DNA from: CAVSWT01 sp963731745
Lineage (GTDB): Bacteria; Bacteroidota; Ignavibacteria; Ignavibacteriales; Ignavibacteriaceae
Direction: 5' to 3'
NCBI GenBank assembly: GCA_963731745.1
Contig: CAVSWT010000024.1
Span: 314,426 to 378,425 of the forward strand
Length of the DNA stretch: 64,000 nucleotides
Shown here: piece after piece, positions 9,529-23,640 of the stretch
Layout of the letters: the number at the start of each line of letters is the position of its first letter
Numbering within the stretch: the stretch's first letter is position 1
Position numbers and translations under genes: made by a program
The notes under the pieces: generated by a model
What the model was told of the DNA's origin: nothing
The model's database searches: none
What the model saw: the letters and a program-made list of their open reading frames with translations, nothing else

Positions 9529-9640
9529 AATAGTTTTATTTTTAAGTTATCAAGGATTTATTTCAGGATCTTCCAGATTAATTTAAGAGAAGCTGAAGAT
9601 AAAACTACCTGCCGAACAATTTGATTTAAAATTACAAACT

Positions 9641-10834
9641 CTATGGTAAACAAATTTTTCCTAATATTGTTTCTCTGTTTGCACCTGTTACTCTCGGAAT
9701 GTTTGAAGCATTTCCATTTAAAGTTTCATTCGCTAAAACCGCAAAACAAATTGCTTCTTTTGCATCGGATGAAATGCCAAGAGTTTTTAAATTTTCAATT
9801 GAAATTGTTTTGCCAAAATAATTTTTTAATTTTTTAACTAAAAATTTATTTTTTGCTCCACCGCCGCTAATAAAAAGCTCATCAATTTTAGTTTCATTTT
9901 TTATAAATAATTCATAATTACGCCAAACTGCATAAGCGGTAAATTTTGTTATTGTTGCCAGCCAATCTTCGTTTTTTATCGATCGGAATTTATTTAATAA
10001 ATCTCCTAAAAATTCTTCGCCGTAATATTCTCTTCCGGTAGATTTTGGAGGCTTCTTTTCAATGAAATTATCTTTTTTAATTAATGCATTAAAAAGTTCT
10101 TCATTTATTTTTCCTTTTGACGCCAGCTTCCCATCTTTATCAAAATTAATATTAAATAATTTTCTTGCGAGAATGTCAATCATCATATTTGCCGGGCCGG
10201 TATCAAAAGCGATAACATCATTGACTCCACATTTTTTCTTTAAGATTGTGAAATTTGAAATGCCGCCAAGATTTAATAAGGCGCGATTTTTTTTCTTTGA
10301 AGTAAATAAAATATAATCGAAGTAAGGAATTAATGGAGCGCCTTGTCCTCCAAGAGCCATATCTCCAACTCTAAAATCACCGACGGTTGTAATGCCGGTC
10401 AATTTTGCTATAGCGGAAGGATCACCGATTTGTAATGTGGAAGAAATATCATAACCAAAATAATTTTCTTTATTTGGAAGATGATGAATTGTTTGTCCAT
10501 GCGATCCAATAAAATCAATTTTTGAAATCGGTACTTTTGCCTTTTTACAAATAAGTTTTACGGCTTCAGCATAAATGTTAGCAATTAAAAAATTAAGCTT
10601 ACAAATTTCGGTTACATTTCCACCTTTGGGAGAAGAATTTTGTAAAAGAGTTTCTTTTAATCCAATTGGGAAGGGATATGAAATAAACTTTATATTTTTA
10701 ATTCTTGTAGAAGTTGAGTTTCCTTTTATTTCACAAAGAACAGCGTCAACCCCATCGAGAGAAGTTCCGGACATCAGACCAATAACCAGTTTTTTCTTTT
10801 TGCCTGATAGTTTTAATAAATTTTTTAAAATCAT
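9641..10834 (-). CDS. anmK: Anhydro-N-acetylmuramic acid kinase
   Basis: AnmK opens the anhydro ring of 1,6-anhydro-MurNAc while phosphorylating it, recycling the cell wall. The N-terminal phosphate-binding motif GLMSGTSLDGVDAV is at about residues 19-32 and is diagnostic. Other family blocks are IGSHGQTIHHLP, QIGDPSAIAKLTG, GDFRVGDMALGGQGAPLIP and NLGGISNFT. The 397-residue length is near the usual 370-390. The neighbouring DUF1460 gene is also a likely peptidoglycan-fragment enzyme. The gene has its own upstream spacer and is read away from the pectinesterase-like gene's 3' end. Confidence 0.95.
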   Translation of the reverse strand: MILKNLLKLSGKKKKLVIGLMSGTSLDGVDAVLCEIKGNSTSTRIKNIKFISYPFPIGLKETLLQNSSPKGGNVTEICKLNFLIANIYAEAVKLICKKAKVPISKIDFIGSHGQTIHHLPNKENYFGYDISSTLQIGDPSAIAKLTGITTVGDFRVGDMALGGQGAPLIPYFDYILFTSKKKNRALLNLGGISNFTILKKKCGVNDVIAFDTGPANMMIDILARKLFNINFDKDGKLASKGKINEELFNALIKKDNFIEKKPPKSTGREYYGEEFLGDLLNKFRSIKNEDWLATITKFTAYAVWRNYELFIKNETKIDELFISGGGAKNKFLVKKLKNYFGKTISIENLKTLGISSDAKEAICFAVLANETLNGNASNIPRVTGANRETILGKICLP

Positions 10835-10892
10835 TTTAATGGAATTTTAATTTGAAAGTTTCACAATTAATTTTTTCGCTTGATATTTTTTG

Positions 10893-12695
10893 TTATTCAA
10901 CTTCTAATTTTATTTCATGACTTTTCACACTGCCTGCAGAATTTTTTATAATTGCAAAATAATTCCCTGAATCATTTGAGCTGACCTTTTTAATATTTAA
11001 AATTGAATTGGTCGCATCATCTATAATCTTATCATTAAAAAACCACTGATAAATTGCCTGAGGAATCGCGGCTGCTTCAACTTTTAAATGTGCTGTTTGG
11101 CCTGCTTTTATCATTATGGACTCCGGCTGTGAAATTATTATTGGAGACATTGTTGGTTCCCAACCACTCAAAACAAAAGATGGATCTGAATATTTAATTA
11201 TTAATACAGAATCTTTTTCAATTGTAAGTTGATGAGATGTCGGACTGCGTTGGCTAGTATCAACTGGTCTTCCATCATCTAAATTGGTGCTGTTATATTC
11301 CCAGTAATGTACATTTGCTAAATCTCCGCCAACCGGTCCCCACCCAACTGGTGAAATACCTTTAAGTTTACAATTGATTAGTACAGCTTCACAATAAGGA
11401 TAATTTTTTCCACCATTTGTCGGTGCTCTGGCAATTACTGTTTCTTTATCATCGGGAGTAATAAATTTACAATCAACAAATACATTGCCGTGATTTGCGG
11501 ATGTATTCCGAATCCACATGTATGGACCAATTGCGCTTAACTCGCAATCTTTGAAAAATGCCGGCCCTCCGCCTAAAACTAAATCACCCCATCCTTCTAT
11601 ACGGCTGTTATAATAATAAGCGGAACCATTCGATTGCAGTGCGTCGCCCGACCCGCCAATTGTTAAATTGTAAACTATGTTTTCGCTTCCATTGATTAGC
11701 AACCCTTCTGCTTGGGCTCTTTCTGAGGTGGAGCGAATGGTTAAATTTATCAAACTGATTTTACTTGAATTATCCACTGCAAATGCAGCACGGCGTGAAG
11801 GAAATGTTCCTTCTACTTCATTTGTTGATATATTGGAAGGATGCGGATTAAAAACTTCTTTATTGGCGTACTGAATAATTGCTTTGTCTCTGTCTTCGCC
11901 AATAAAAGTTATATTCGTTTTATTACGGAAATAAACGATCTCTTCATATAAACCATTTTTTACAAAAATTGTAGTATGTTTTTGATTATAATCCGGAATA
12001 AAATCAACTGCGCCCTGCACGGTATTGAAATCTTCTGTCCCATCTGCATTCACAACTAGACTATCAGTATTTAAAGATGGCCGTGATTTTTTAGTACTGA
12101 ATACCCAAGCATCTTTCCCTGATATTCCTTTAAAACTATTATCGTCAATAACAAATACATCCGGATCAATTTGAACATAATATGTTTTAGCATATTCTAA
12201 TAGATTATTATGAAGATAGATAGTGGCTGTATCGTGATGAATGATTACCGGATAAAAATGAAATCCATCTGTAAATCCGCCAATAATGGTTAGTTGATAA
12301 TTATCCGGAGTTGGCATTGCACCACCTGACGGAGTGCCGGGTTTTGTATTTGCATTAGTGAAATTTCCGGAAATATATTTATAAGGAGTCTTAATATATG
12401 GAGCCTTTGGTGCAGTCGATCTTTTAGTCGGGCCGGGGGGAATACTAAGATCCAAACTATCAACTAATTTATCATTTGATTTGTCGTAAATTCGAATCAT
12501 TCCTTTTGACCCTAATGCAGGTTTGTCTGTGAATATTAATTGAAGATGTGTATCAATATTTACATTAACAGCATGGTTTTTTGGAAACATCGTCATCTTA
12601 TTTAATGGTTCAGATGACGTTTGAGGGAAAATAGCCGAATTAAATATTAGACAAACCGCAACCATTTTTAGGGAAAGAATTTTATAATTTTTCAT
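10893..12695 (-). CDS. Pectinesterase-like secreted protein with Ig-like domains
   Basis: I start this gene at the ATG ending at 12695, which gives a signal peptide of MKNYKILSLK plus a hydrophobic run. The longer form from 12746 has an unlikely N-terminal extension. After a Big_5-like Ig domain comes a right-handed beta-helix of the pectinesterase family, recognisable from DGTEDFNTVQGAVDFIP and VKNGLYEEIVYFRNKTNITF. IEGWGDLVLGG aligns with the family's IEGTVDFIFG and keeps the nucleophile Asp. GDALQS replaces QDTLYA, keeping the acid/base Asp but losing the Gln. The C-terminal 80 residues form a second Ig-like domain. No T9SS CTD is present, so export is probably only to the periplasm or by another route. 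Activity on pectin is inferred. Confidence 0.82.
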   Translation of the reverse strand: MKNYKILSLKMVAVCLIFNSAIFPQTSSEPLNKMTMFPKNHAVNVNIDTHLQLIFTDKPALGSKGMIRIYDKSNDKLVDSLDLSIPPGPTKRSTAPKAPYIKTPYKYISGNFTNANTKPGTPSGGAMPTPDNYQLTIIGGFTDGFHFYPVIIHHDTATIYLHNNLLEYAKTYYVQIDPDVFVIDDNSFKGISGKDAWVFSTKKSRPSLNTDSLVVNADGTEDFNTVQGAVDFIPDYNQKHTTIFVKNGLYEEIVYFRNKTNITFIGEDRDKAIIQYANKEVFNPHPSNISTNEVEGTFPSRRAAFAVDNSSKISLINLTIRSTSERAQAEGLLINGSENIVYNLTIGGSGDALQSNGSAYYYNSRIEGWGDLVLGGGPAFFKDCELSAIGPYMWIRNTSANHGNVFVDCKFITPDDKETVIARAPTNGGKNYPYCEAVLINCKLKGISPVGWGPVGGDLANVHYWEYNSTNLDDGRPVDTSQRSPTSHQLTIEKDSVLIIKYSDPSFVLSGWEPTMSPIIISQPESIMIKAGQTAHLKVEAAAIPQAIYQWFFNDKIIDDATNSILNIKKVSSNDSGNYFAIIKNSAGSVKSHEIKLEVE

Positions 12696-12841
12696 CATCT
12701 CATCTAAATTTGTTGAATTTAAGAAAGAATTTTTTTGAAATGTCAATACTTATTACAATTTTTCAAAACGCTTTATTTATGTAGTCGTTAACTTGAATTC
12801 AATCTTAATAATATAATTTATAAAAAATAATAGTCTGAAAA

Positions 12842-14284
12842 ATGAAATCTTTAATTTTTTACAGCGTAATAATTATGTTTTCTGCATTTCTAACAGCCCA
12901 AACAAAATTTAATTCTATCAATTTGGAAATTGAAAAGGGTAATTTTAAACTCGCAAAAGAATTGATAAATAAAAAATTATCTGATGAAAACTTGACTGAT
13001 ACTGAAAAGTATAATCTAAATTTTCAGATTGATGTTTTGAATAGGATCGAAAGAGATTTTAAAAAAAACAGAGATGATATAAAAAATCAGTTGTCAAAAT
13101 ATTTTCCAACTTTAACTGATTCTATGCTTGATAAGTGGGAGGTTGAAAAGTCATTGGAAATGAAAATCATAAATGGAAAAAAAAGATATTTTAATAATGC
13201 TGTACCCAACCTTTTTAGAATCAATAAAGAAACTGCATCAGTTAAACAAAATATAGATGGAACTTATCACAATTCTCTGAACGAATTTCTAAAAAAACAC
13301 CTGCCCGTTTCGGTTGATGAATTTGAAGATTCTGAAAATCATGTTGTTAATCCGCAGGAGATGAAGCTGCATTATACATTGACGGTTGATGCGGATGCAG
13401 TTCCGGATGGAGAAATTATTCACTGTTGGCTTCCTTATCCGAAAGAAAATTTTCAAAGACAAAAAGATGTTAAACTGCTTTCTGTCAATGACGAAGAATA
13501 TATAATTAGTAGTGATTCTAATCCGCAAAGAACTTTATATCTTGAAAAGAAAGCAGAAAAGGGTAAACCGACTAAATTTGAAATGGAATTTGAATACACG
13601 GCTTATTCTGAAGTTTATAATATTGATCCTGAAAAAGTTAAGCCATATGATAAAAATTCTGAACTCTATAAAAAATTTACTTCGGAAAGAGCACCTCATA
13701 TAGTATTCACAAATGAACTGAAAGAGCTATCAAATAAAATTGTGGGAGATACAAAAAATCCGTATGAAAAAGTATTTAAAATTTTTCAATGGATTAGTAA
13801 AAATATCCCATGGGCAAGCGCTAGGGAATATTCAACCATAAAAGATATTTCTTCATATTGCATTAATAATATGCATGGCGATTGCGGCATTAAAGCAATG
13901 ACGTTCATAACACTTGCCAGGTTGAACGGAATTCCGGCTCGTTGGCAAAGCGGTTGGATGCTGCATCCAGGCAATGTTAATTTACATGATTGGGCTGAGT
14001 ATTATCTGGAAGGCTATGGCTGGATACCCATCGATGTTGATTATGGAATCCAAAATTCTGACAATCCCAAAGTAAAATATTATTATGCAAGCGGAATAGA
14101 TTCCTACCGCCTGATTGTAAACAGTGATTTTGGAAAACCATTATTTCCAGCTAAAATTTATCCAAGAAGCGAAACTAATGATTTTCAACGAGGTGAAGTT
14201 GAATGGCGGGGAGGAAATTTATACTTCGATAAATGGAATTATCATATGGAAGTTAAATATGAAAATGAAAAAAAATCATTTTAA
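12842..14284 (+). CDS. Transglutaminase-like exported protein
   Basis: After a signal peptide (hydrophobic to FLTAQ) and a helical N-terminal region of about 150 residues, this 480-residue protein has a transglutaminase core. The catalytic triad is visible: Cys348 in HGDCGIKAMTF, His382 in NLHDWAEYY and Asp near 399 in WIPIDVDYG. Such bacterial proteins are usually proteases or peptide-processing enzymes of the cell envelope rather than true transglutaminases; the substrate is unknown. It is divergently oriented from the pectinesterase-like gene, with about 145 bp shared upstream region. The AT-rich spacer holds no clear promoter match. Confidence 0.84.
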   Translation: MKSLIFYSVIIMFSAFLTAQTKFNSINLEIEKGNFKLAKELINKKLSDENLTDTEKYNLNFQIDVLNRIERDFKKNRDDIKNQLSKYFPTLTDSMLDKWEVEKSLEMKIINGKKRYFNNAVPNLFRINKETASVKQNIDGTYHNSLNEFLKKHLPVSVDEFEDSENHVVNPQEMKLHYTLTVDADAVPDGEIIHCWLPYPKENFQRQKDVKLLSVNDEEYIISSDSNPQRTLYLEKKAEKGKPTKFEMEFEYTAYSEVYNIDPEKVKPYDKNSELYKKFTSERAPHIVFTNELKELSNKIVGDTKNPYEKVFKIFQWISKNIPWASAREYSTIKDISSYCINNMHGDCGIKAMTFITLARLNGIPARWQSGWMLHPGNVNLHDWAEYYLEGYGWIPIDVDYGIQNSDNPKVKYYYASGIDSYRLIVNSDFGKPLFPAKIYPRSETNDFQRGEVEWRGGNLYFDKWNYHMEVKYENEKKSF

Positions 14285-14418
14285 ATTAGTTTTATAACAA
14301 GCAACAACATAAGTAATTCCCAATATTTTTACCCTTTATTTAGGGGAATAAAGGACCATTATTTCTTTTGATTTTACAAAGTGTTTGGTAAATTTAACTC
14401 CCTTAAAAATTTGTATTT

Positions 14419-15198
14419 ATGAGAAAATTTATAAAGATTATTCTATTAATTTGTATTGCAAGTACGTTTGCGTATTCACAACGGCAGCAATATTTTGACG
14501 CACCGTTTGGGGGCGGCGGGGGATTTACTCCAGGATGGATTTTCCCGAATTTTGATAATGTAAATCCTTTATTAAAGCAATTTGGTGTTCCTGAATTTTC
14601 GAAAGGCGGATTTTTTACAACCGGCGGCAGTGGTTTTATTTATTTAGGATTTATAAAAAATTTTAGAATAGGTGGAATAGGATATGGCGGCTCAAAATCA
14701 ACCTCATCTTCCGAAGACTCGTTTGTCATTTTTGATAAAATAATAGATAACAAATCAACAGAAGTGATTGTTAATAAAGAAGTTCAATATTCACTTGGCG
14801 GCGGCGGTTTAACGTTAGAATATACATTGCCATTTGTAAAAAACGTCGGAATTTCAGTTGGAGGAATAATTGGCGGCGGCAGTTTAACCATGGAAATTTA
14901 TAAGAATAGTGGAACCTTTAGCTGGGATAATGTTTGGGATCAAATTTCAAGTCGTTTACCTTCGGATAATGAACATAGAACTATAAAAAATAATTTTTGG
15001 TTTTTTACACCTACAATAAATTTTGATATTCCAGCTTATAGATTCGTTGCATTTAGAATTGGGGCAGGTTATCAATTGACTTTTGCGAATAATTGGAAAA
15101 TTGATAATGATCAGAATTTATTAAATGTACCTTCTGATTTAAATGGAAATAGTTTTTTTGTTCAAACTGGAATATTCATAGGCTTTTTCTCTTTTTAA
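14419..15198 (+). CDS. Secreted glycine-rich protein of unknown function
   Basis: I do not recognise a named family. The product has a signal peptide (residues 1-20, ending FAYSQ) and a glycine-rich opening (FGGGGGFTP). A repeating pattern of glycine-rich alternating strands follows, such as GGIGYGGSK, LGGGGLTLEY and GGIIGGGSLTME. It ends with an amphipathic strand finishing in FSF, as in outer-membrane barrels or surface-associated proteins. A small outer-membrane barrel is therefore plausible. It lies nine bases before rfbB and probably shares its transcript, which could link it to surface polysaccharide, but this is only context. Confidence 0.6.
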   Translation: MRKFIKIILLICIASTFAYSQRQQYFDAPFGGGGGFTPGWIFPNFDNVNPLLKQFGVPEFSKGGFFTTGGSGFIYLGFIKNFRIGGIGYGGSKSTSSSEDSFVIFDKIIDNKSTEVIVNKEVQYSLGGGGLTLEYTLPFVKNVGISVGGIIGGGSLTMEIYKNSGTFSWDNVWDQISSRLPSDNEHRTIKNNFWFFTPTINFDIPAYRFVAFRIGAGYQLTFANNWKIDNDQNLLNVPSDLNGNSFFVQTGIFIGFFSF

Positions 15199-15207
15199 GG
15201 AAAATAA

Positions 15208-16218
15208 ATGAAAAATATTTTAATAACAGGTGGAGCAGGATTTATAGGGAGCAATTTTATTAATCATATTCTTGATGAACGCGACGATTATAAAATTGTA
15301 AATCTTGATAAACTTACTTATGCCGGCAATCTTGAAAATTTAAAATCATCAGAAAAAAATAAGAATTATTTTTTCATCAAAGGTGATATCTGCAATAACG
15401 ATCTAGTTAATTACATTTTCGAAAAACATAGAATAAGATATGTCATTAATTTTGCCGCTGAATCTCATGTTGACAGAAGTATTCTCGGATCCGAAATATT
15501 TTATCGAACAAATGTAATTGGCACAAATGTATTATTAGAATCGGCAAAAAGATTTGGGGTTGAAAAATTTTTACAAGTATCTACTGATGAAGTTTATGGA
15601 AGTTTAGGTAAAGATGGATTGTTTATGGAAAGCACTCCGCTTTCTCCGAACAGCCCATACTCTTCAAGCAAAGCCTCTGCTGATATGATGGCTTTATCAT
15701 TCCACCATACTTATGAGCTGCCTGTAGTGATAACACGATGTTCAAATAATTATGGTCCGTTTCAATTTCCAGAAAAATTAATTCCTCTAATGATCATAAA
15801 TGCTTTAAATAATAAAAAATTGCCGGTATATGGAGATGGGATGAATGTTCGAGATTGGATCTATGTCATCGATCATAATAAGGCTATAGATTTAGTTTTT
15901 GAAAAAGGGAATGCCGGAGAAGTTTATAATATTGGGGCTAGTAACGAAATGCCCAATATTGAAATCATAAAATTAATATTGCATCATCTGCATAAGTCTG
16001 AAGAATTAATTGAATTTATTAAGGATCGTCCTGGCCATGATAGGCGATATGCAATTGATTCTTCAAAAATTCAAAATGAATTAAATTGGAAACCAACTTT
16101 CGCTTTTGAAGATGCCATTGAAAAAACTATAGATTGGTATCTTCACAATAAAAATTGGTGGGAAAGAATTATTTCCGGCGAGTATAAAAATTATTACAAT
16201 ATCCAATATCAACAATAA
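15208..16218 (+). CDS. rfbB: dTDP-glucose 4,6-dehydratase
   Basis: RfbB (RmlB) converts dTDP-glucose to dTDP-4-keto-6-deoxyglucose, the entry to rhamnose and other deoxysugars of surface polysaccharides. The NAD-binding GGAGFIGSN is at residues 8-16, and NFAAESHVDRSI and STDEVYGSLG follow. The active-site Tyr151 and Lys155 lie in YSSSK, and the specificity block has TRCSNNYGPFQFPEKLIPL. DWIYVIDHNKAIDLV and RPGHDRRYAID are also typical. The 336-residue length is normal. It is immediately followed by an SLBB export protein, which fits a role in exopolysaccharide or O-antigen assembly, although the remaining rml genes are not in this window. Confidence 0.95.
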   Translation: MKNILITGGAGFIGSNFINHILDERDDYKIVNLDKLTYAGNLENLKSSEKNKNYFFIKGDICNNDLVNYIFEKHRIRYVINFAAESHVDRSILGSEIFYRTNVIGTNVLLESAKRFGVEKFLQVSTDEVYGSLGKDGLFMESTPLSPNSPYSSSKASADMMALSFHHTYELPVVITRCSNNYGPFQFPEKLIPLMIINALNNKKLPVYGDGMNVRDWIYVIDHNKAIDLVFEKGNAGEVYNIGASNEMPNIEIIKLILHHLHKSEELIEFIKDRPGHDRRYAIDSSKIQNELNWKPTFAFEDAIEKTIDWYLHNKNWWERIISGEYKNYYNIQYQQ

Positions 16219-16230
16219 AGATAGAAATCT

Positions 16231-17700
16231 ATGAATTCCATTCAGATATATACAAAATGTGTTCAAACTTTAGTTATTATATTTTTCTTTTGTACTACTT
16301 TAACTATTGCGCAGTTCAATTCACAGTCGTCAAACTCGAATTCAGATCAGTTATACTCAGCTGGAGCTATTAGTGTAACTATTGGGGGTAATTTTATTGT
16401 TACAGGTTCTTTCCCTGCTATAGTCACAGATAGAGTGGATCAATTTGTAACCCGGCTATATAATCAAATACAATCTAAATTATATTCAGAAACAATTGGA
16501 CTTCTTGAAAAGAAAGAACTTGAAAAAGAATTAGAGGGAATATCATTTCGAAATGTTACATTGAAAAGAAAATCCGGAGAGGAATTTAAGCTTGATCTAT
16601 TGAAGTTCAGGCGAACCGGTGACTTTTCACAAAATCCGTATTTAAAAAACGATGACGTAATAATTTTTGCTCCAACAGATTTAAAAAGAAATTTCTTTAA
16701 TATTGATGGCGCAGTAAACAATCCGGGGAAATTTAATTTTGTTGATGGAGATAAATTGTCTGATGCAATTACTTTAGCAAATGGAATAAATAAAGCATAT
16801 GAAAAAGTTGATTCGGTAGAGATTAATCGTCTGAGTTATAGCGGGGAAAACATGCAGACTTTTAAGGTGCCTGTAACTAGTGATTTTGAATTGCAAAGAG
16901 GTGATAGAGTAACTGTTTTGGCTGATGAAACACAACGTAAGGATTTTACGGTAACAGTTTTTGGAGAAGTAAATTTGCCAGGAAGTATTCCAATTACAAA
17001 AAACTCCACTACTTTAAGTGAAGTAATTAAAAAAGCCGGCGGTATAACCGACAATGCATCTTTACAAAGAGCAAAGCTTTTTACTGGAAATAATTTTAAT
17101 CTATTAGTAAAAAAATTATATAATATAGATTTAAAAGATACCCCATTGGATACTGCTTTAGTTGATAGATTTTTAAAACTTGATGAACTAATGATGAATA
17201 GGATGGATGGATTAACTAGAGAAGAAAAAGAATTGTTCTCAATTGACAATGAGGTACGAATTTTAACTGATGGAACTTCAGTTAATTTTATAGATTACGA
17301 TAAACCTAGCTCGGAAGCTTCTGAGTATTATGTGCATGATAAAGATATAATTATTATTCCTGCTAAAAGTAAAACTATACAAGTATTCGGACAAGTAACA
17401 AACCCCGGAAGAATCAATTATGTTGAAGGAAAAGATATAAATTATTACATAGATAAAGCCGGAGGATTAGGCCAATATGCAATAGATGATGAAATTACTT
17501 TAATTAAAGGTGAATCGAGAAGATGGCTATCAATAGAGGATGAGAATTATACAATAGAGCCGGGGGATTATATATGGGTACCTCGTGAGATTATTAGAGG
17601 GTTTAATTTTTACTTATCCCAGGTTGCTACTTATTTGGGAATAGTGGCAAGCGCTGCAACCGTTGTATTGTTATTGCTTAAATTAAATCCCAATAATTAA
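16231..17700 (+). CDS. SLBB-domain polysaccharide export protein
   Basis: The 489-residue product has a signal peptide near residues 10-32 and a region resembling the export-protein start. Repeated SLBB (soluble-ligand-binding beta-grasp) domains follow, each with a NPG-type turn: FFNIDGAVNNPGKFNFVDGD, TVFGEVNLPGSI and QVFGQVTNPGRINYVEGKD. The C terminus holds one transmembrane helix (about 465-483, YLGIVASAATVVLLLL). Such proteins form or gate the outer-membrane channel for capsule and exopolysaccharide. The canonical Poly_export domain of Wza is not obvious. It follows rfbB by 12 bp and is probably co-transcribed. The rRNA leader lies downstream. Confidence 0.82.
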   Translation: MNSIQIYTKCVQTLVIIFFFCTTLTIAQFNSQSSNSNSDQLYSAGAISVTIGGNFIVTGSFPAIVTDRVDQFVTRLYNQIQSKLYSETIGLLEKKELEKELEGISFRNVTLKRKSGEEFKLDLLKFRRTGDFSQNPYLKNDDVIIFAPTDLKRNFFNIDGAVNNPGKFNFVDGDKLSDAITLANGINKAYEKVDSVEINRLSYSGENMQTFKVPVTSDFELQRGDRVTVLADETQRKDFTVTVFGEVNLPGSIPITKNSTTLSEVIKKAGGITDNASLQRAKLFTGNNFNLLVKKLYNIDLKDTPLDTALVDRFLKLDELMMNRMDGLTREEKELFSIDNEVRILTDGTSVNFIDYDKPSSEASEYYVHDKDIIIIPAKSKTIQVFGQVTNPGRINYVEGKDINYYIDKAGGLGQYAIDDEITLIKGESRRWLSIEDENYTIEPGDYIWVPREIIRGFNFYLSQVATYLGIVASAATVVLLLLKLNPNN

Positions 17701-17764
17701 AAAATTATTCCTGGCAGAACAGAACGTAAAATAAAATTAACCGTTAAAAATAATTTACATTTTC

Positions 17765-17794
17765 TTGACATTTTAAAATAATAGTATATATTTG
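17765..17794 (+). promoter_or_regulatory. rRNA operon promoter, Bacteroidota type
   Basis: TTGACA at 17765-17770 and TATATTTG at 17787-17794 are separated by 16 bases. TATATTTG matches the TAnnTTTG -7 element of the Bacteroidota primary sigma factor, and TTG is the matching upstream element. Confidence 0.75.
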
Positions 17795-18038
17795 AAAGGC
17801 TAATATAAAAACGGTTTTACTTTTTTTTGAGAAGCAAAATTATTTGAAAAAATTAGCAAATTTATTTTGAAATTATGATTCGATCTCTTGACTTTAGAAA
17901 CAAGAGAAAGTAAATTTGAAGCCCTTCTTTAATGAAGGTTTTAAATAGTTCTTTGACAGAGTGAGTGCATTTAATCAATTTTATTAAATGGTTTCAATCA
18001 AGCGTCTAAACGCCAAGATTACAAAATATTTAAACTCT
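17795..18038 (+). other. rRNA leader region
   Basis: This AT-rich stretch between the promoter and 16S contains a boxA-like antitermination signal. It also holds AGAGTGAG at 17959-17966, which can pair with CTCACTCT at 19614-19621 behind the 16S gene, a likely RNase III processing stem. No coding region is seen. Confidence 0.6.
17948..17958 (+). promoter_or_regulatory. boxA-like antitermination signal before 16S
   Basis: GTTCTTTGACA resembles the boxA consensus TGCTCTTTAACA. An almost identical copy precedes 23S, as expected for rRNA antitermination by the Nus complex. Confidence 0.55.
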
Positions 18039-19577
<1,539 letters not shown>

Positions 19578-19798
19578 AGTAATCTAAACCTTTAGTACAT
19601 TTGATCTAAATCTCTCACTCTTTCTTTTTATTTGTTCTTATATATTAATGAATCTCAGACCTAGGGTTTAACCATATTTTGGTCTAAGATGCCTGTACCA
19701 GAAGCTAAAATGATTAAAATTTGAGAGAATTTATTTTTCTCGAAAAGGCGAACATTTTTTGCGGAGGTTTAAAAAGTTCTTATTTTTTTATGGAACCT

Positions 19799-19872
<74 letters not shown>

Positions 19873-19933
19873 CTGCTAAGGGTAGTGTGTTTTTTGTTCA
19901 GAAACCTTAACACCCCTAAAACATAATAGTTTT

Positions 19934-20006
19934 GGGGCTATAGCTCAATTGGGAGAGCGCCGCCCTTGCAAGGCGGAGGTTATCGGTTCGATCCCGATTA
20001 GCTCCA
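19934..20006 (+). tRNA. tRNA-Ala (TGC)
   Basis: The acceptor arm GGGGCTA pairs with TAGCTCC, the anticodon loop is CTTGCAA (anticodon TGC) and the T loop is GTTCGATCC. CCA is not encoded. It is the second tRNA of the 16S-23S spacer. Confidence 0.96.
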
Positions 20007-20032
20007 CTAAATAATCGCCTTTGTGCGATTTT

Positions 20033-20043
20033 GTTCTTTGAAA
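20033..20043 (+). promoter_or_regulatory. boxA-like antitermination signal before 23S
   Basis: GTTCTTTGAAA repeats the boxA-like element found before 16S, at the expected place upstream of 23S. Confidence 0.5.
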
Positions 20044-20169
20044 GATTGAAAGAGTAAAAACAATTCTTATTTTTTAATAAGTAAGTTTTACTGAGCCTAT
20101 AAAAAAATTATAGTCTTTTCTTTTATTAATTAGAAGAGCACCAAAAATATATTTGTGAATAAAAATTTT

Positions 20170-23183
<3,014 letters not shown>

Positions 23184-23263
23184 TTAAATTTTTATTCACA
23201 ATATGTTGATAATTTTTTTGTAGCTCGCTCTTTCAGTCTTTCATTTATTTTTTGGTTTTAAAT

Positions 23264-23379
<116 letters not shown>

Positions 23380-23390
23380 TTTATTTTACA

Positions 23391-23426
23391 AACCCTGATT
23401 AAATTTAATCAGGGTTTTTTATTTTT
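23391..23426 (+). terminator. rRNA operon terminator
   Basis: A perfect 10-bp stem AACCCTGATT/AATCAGGGTT with an AAATTT loop is followed by TTTTATTTTT, directly after 5S. This is a textbook intrinsic terminator. Confidence 0.9.
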
Positions 23427-23640
23427 AAACGAAAGCCTGCATAAGAACCACACATATACTATCGATAACTTTAAACATATAAATATGGTTTTTTGAAACT
23501 CAGTGCCTTCAAATTAAACCCCAACATTGATAATTTGATTATGATAATGGATTGTTGACTATATCACCCCTTAAAAATGCTTTAATTAATTTTTCTTATT
23601 TTAAAGAAAAAATTCTTGTTTTTTAAAGCTAATAATCAAA

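Noticed and set aside
14333..14354. Hairpin CCTTTATT/AATAAAGG as terminator
   Set aside because: The stem is perfect but AT-rich and lacks a clear following T-run; too weak to call.
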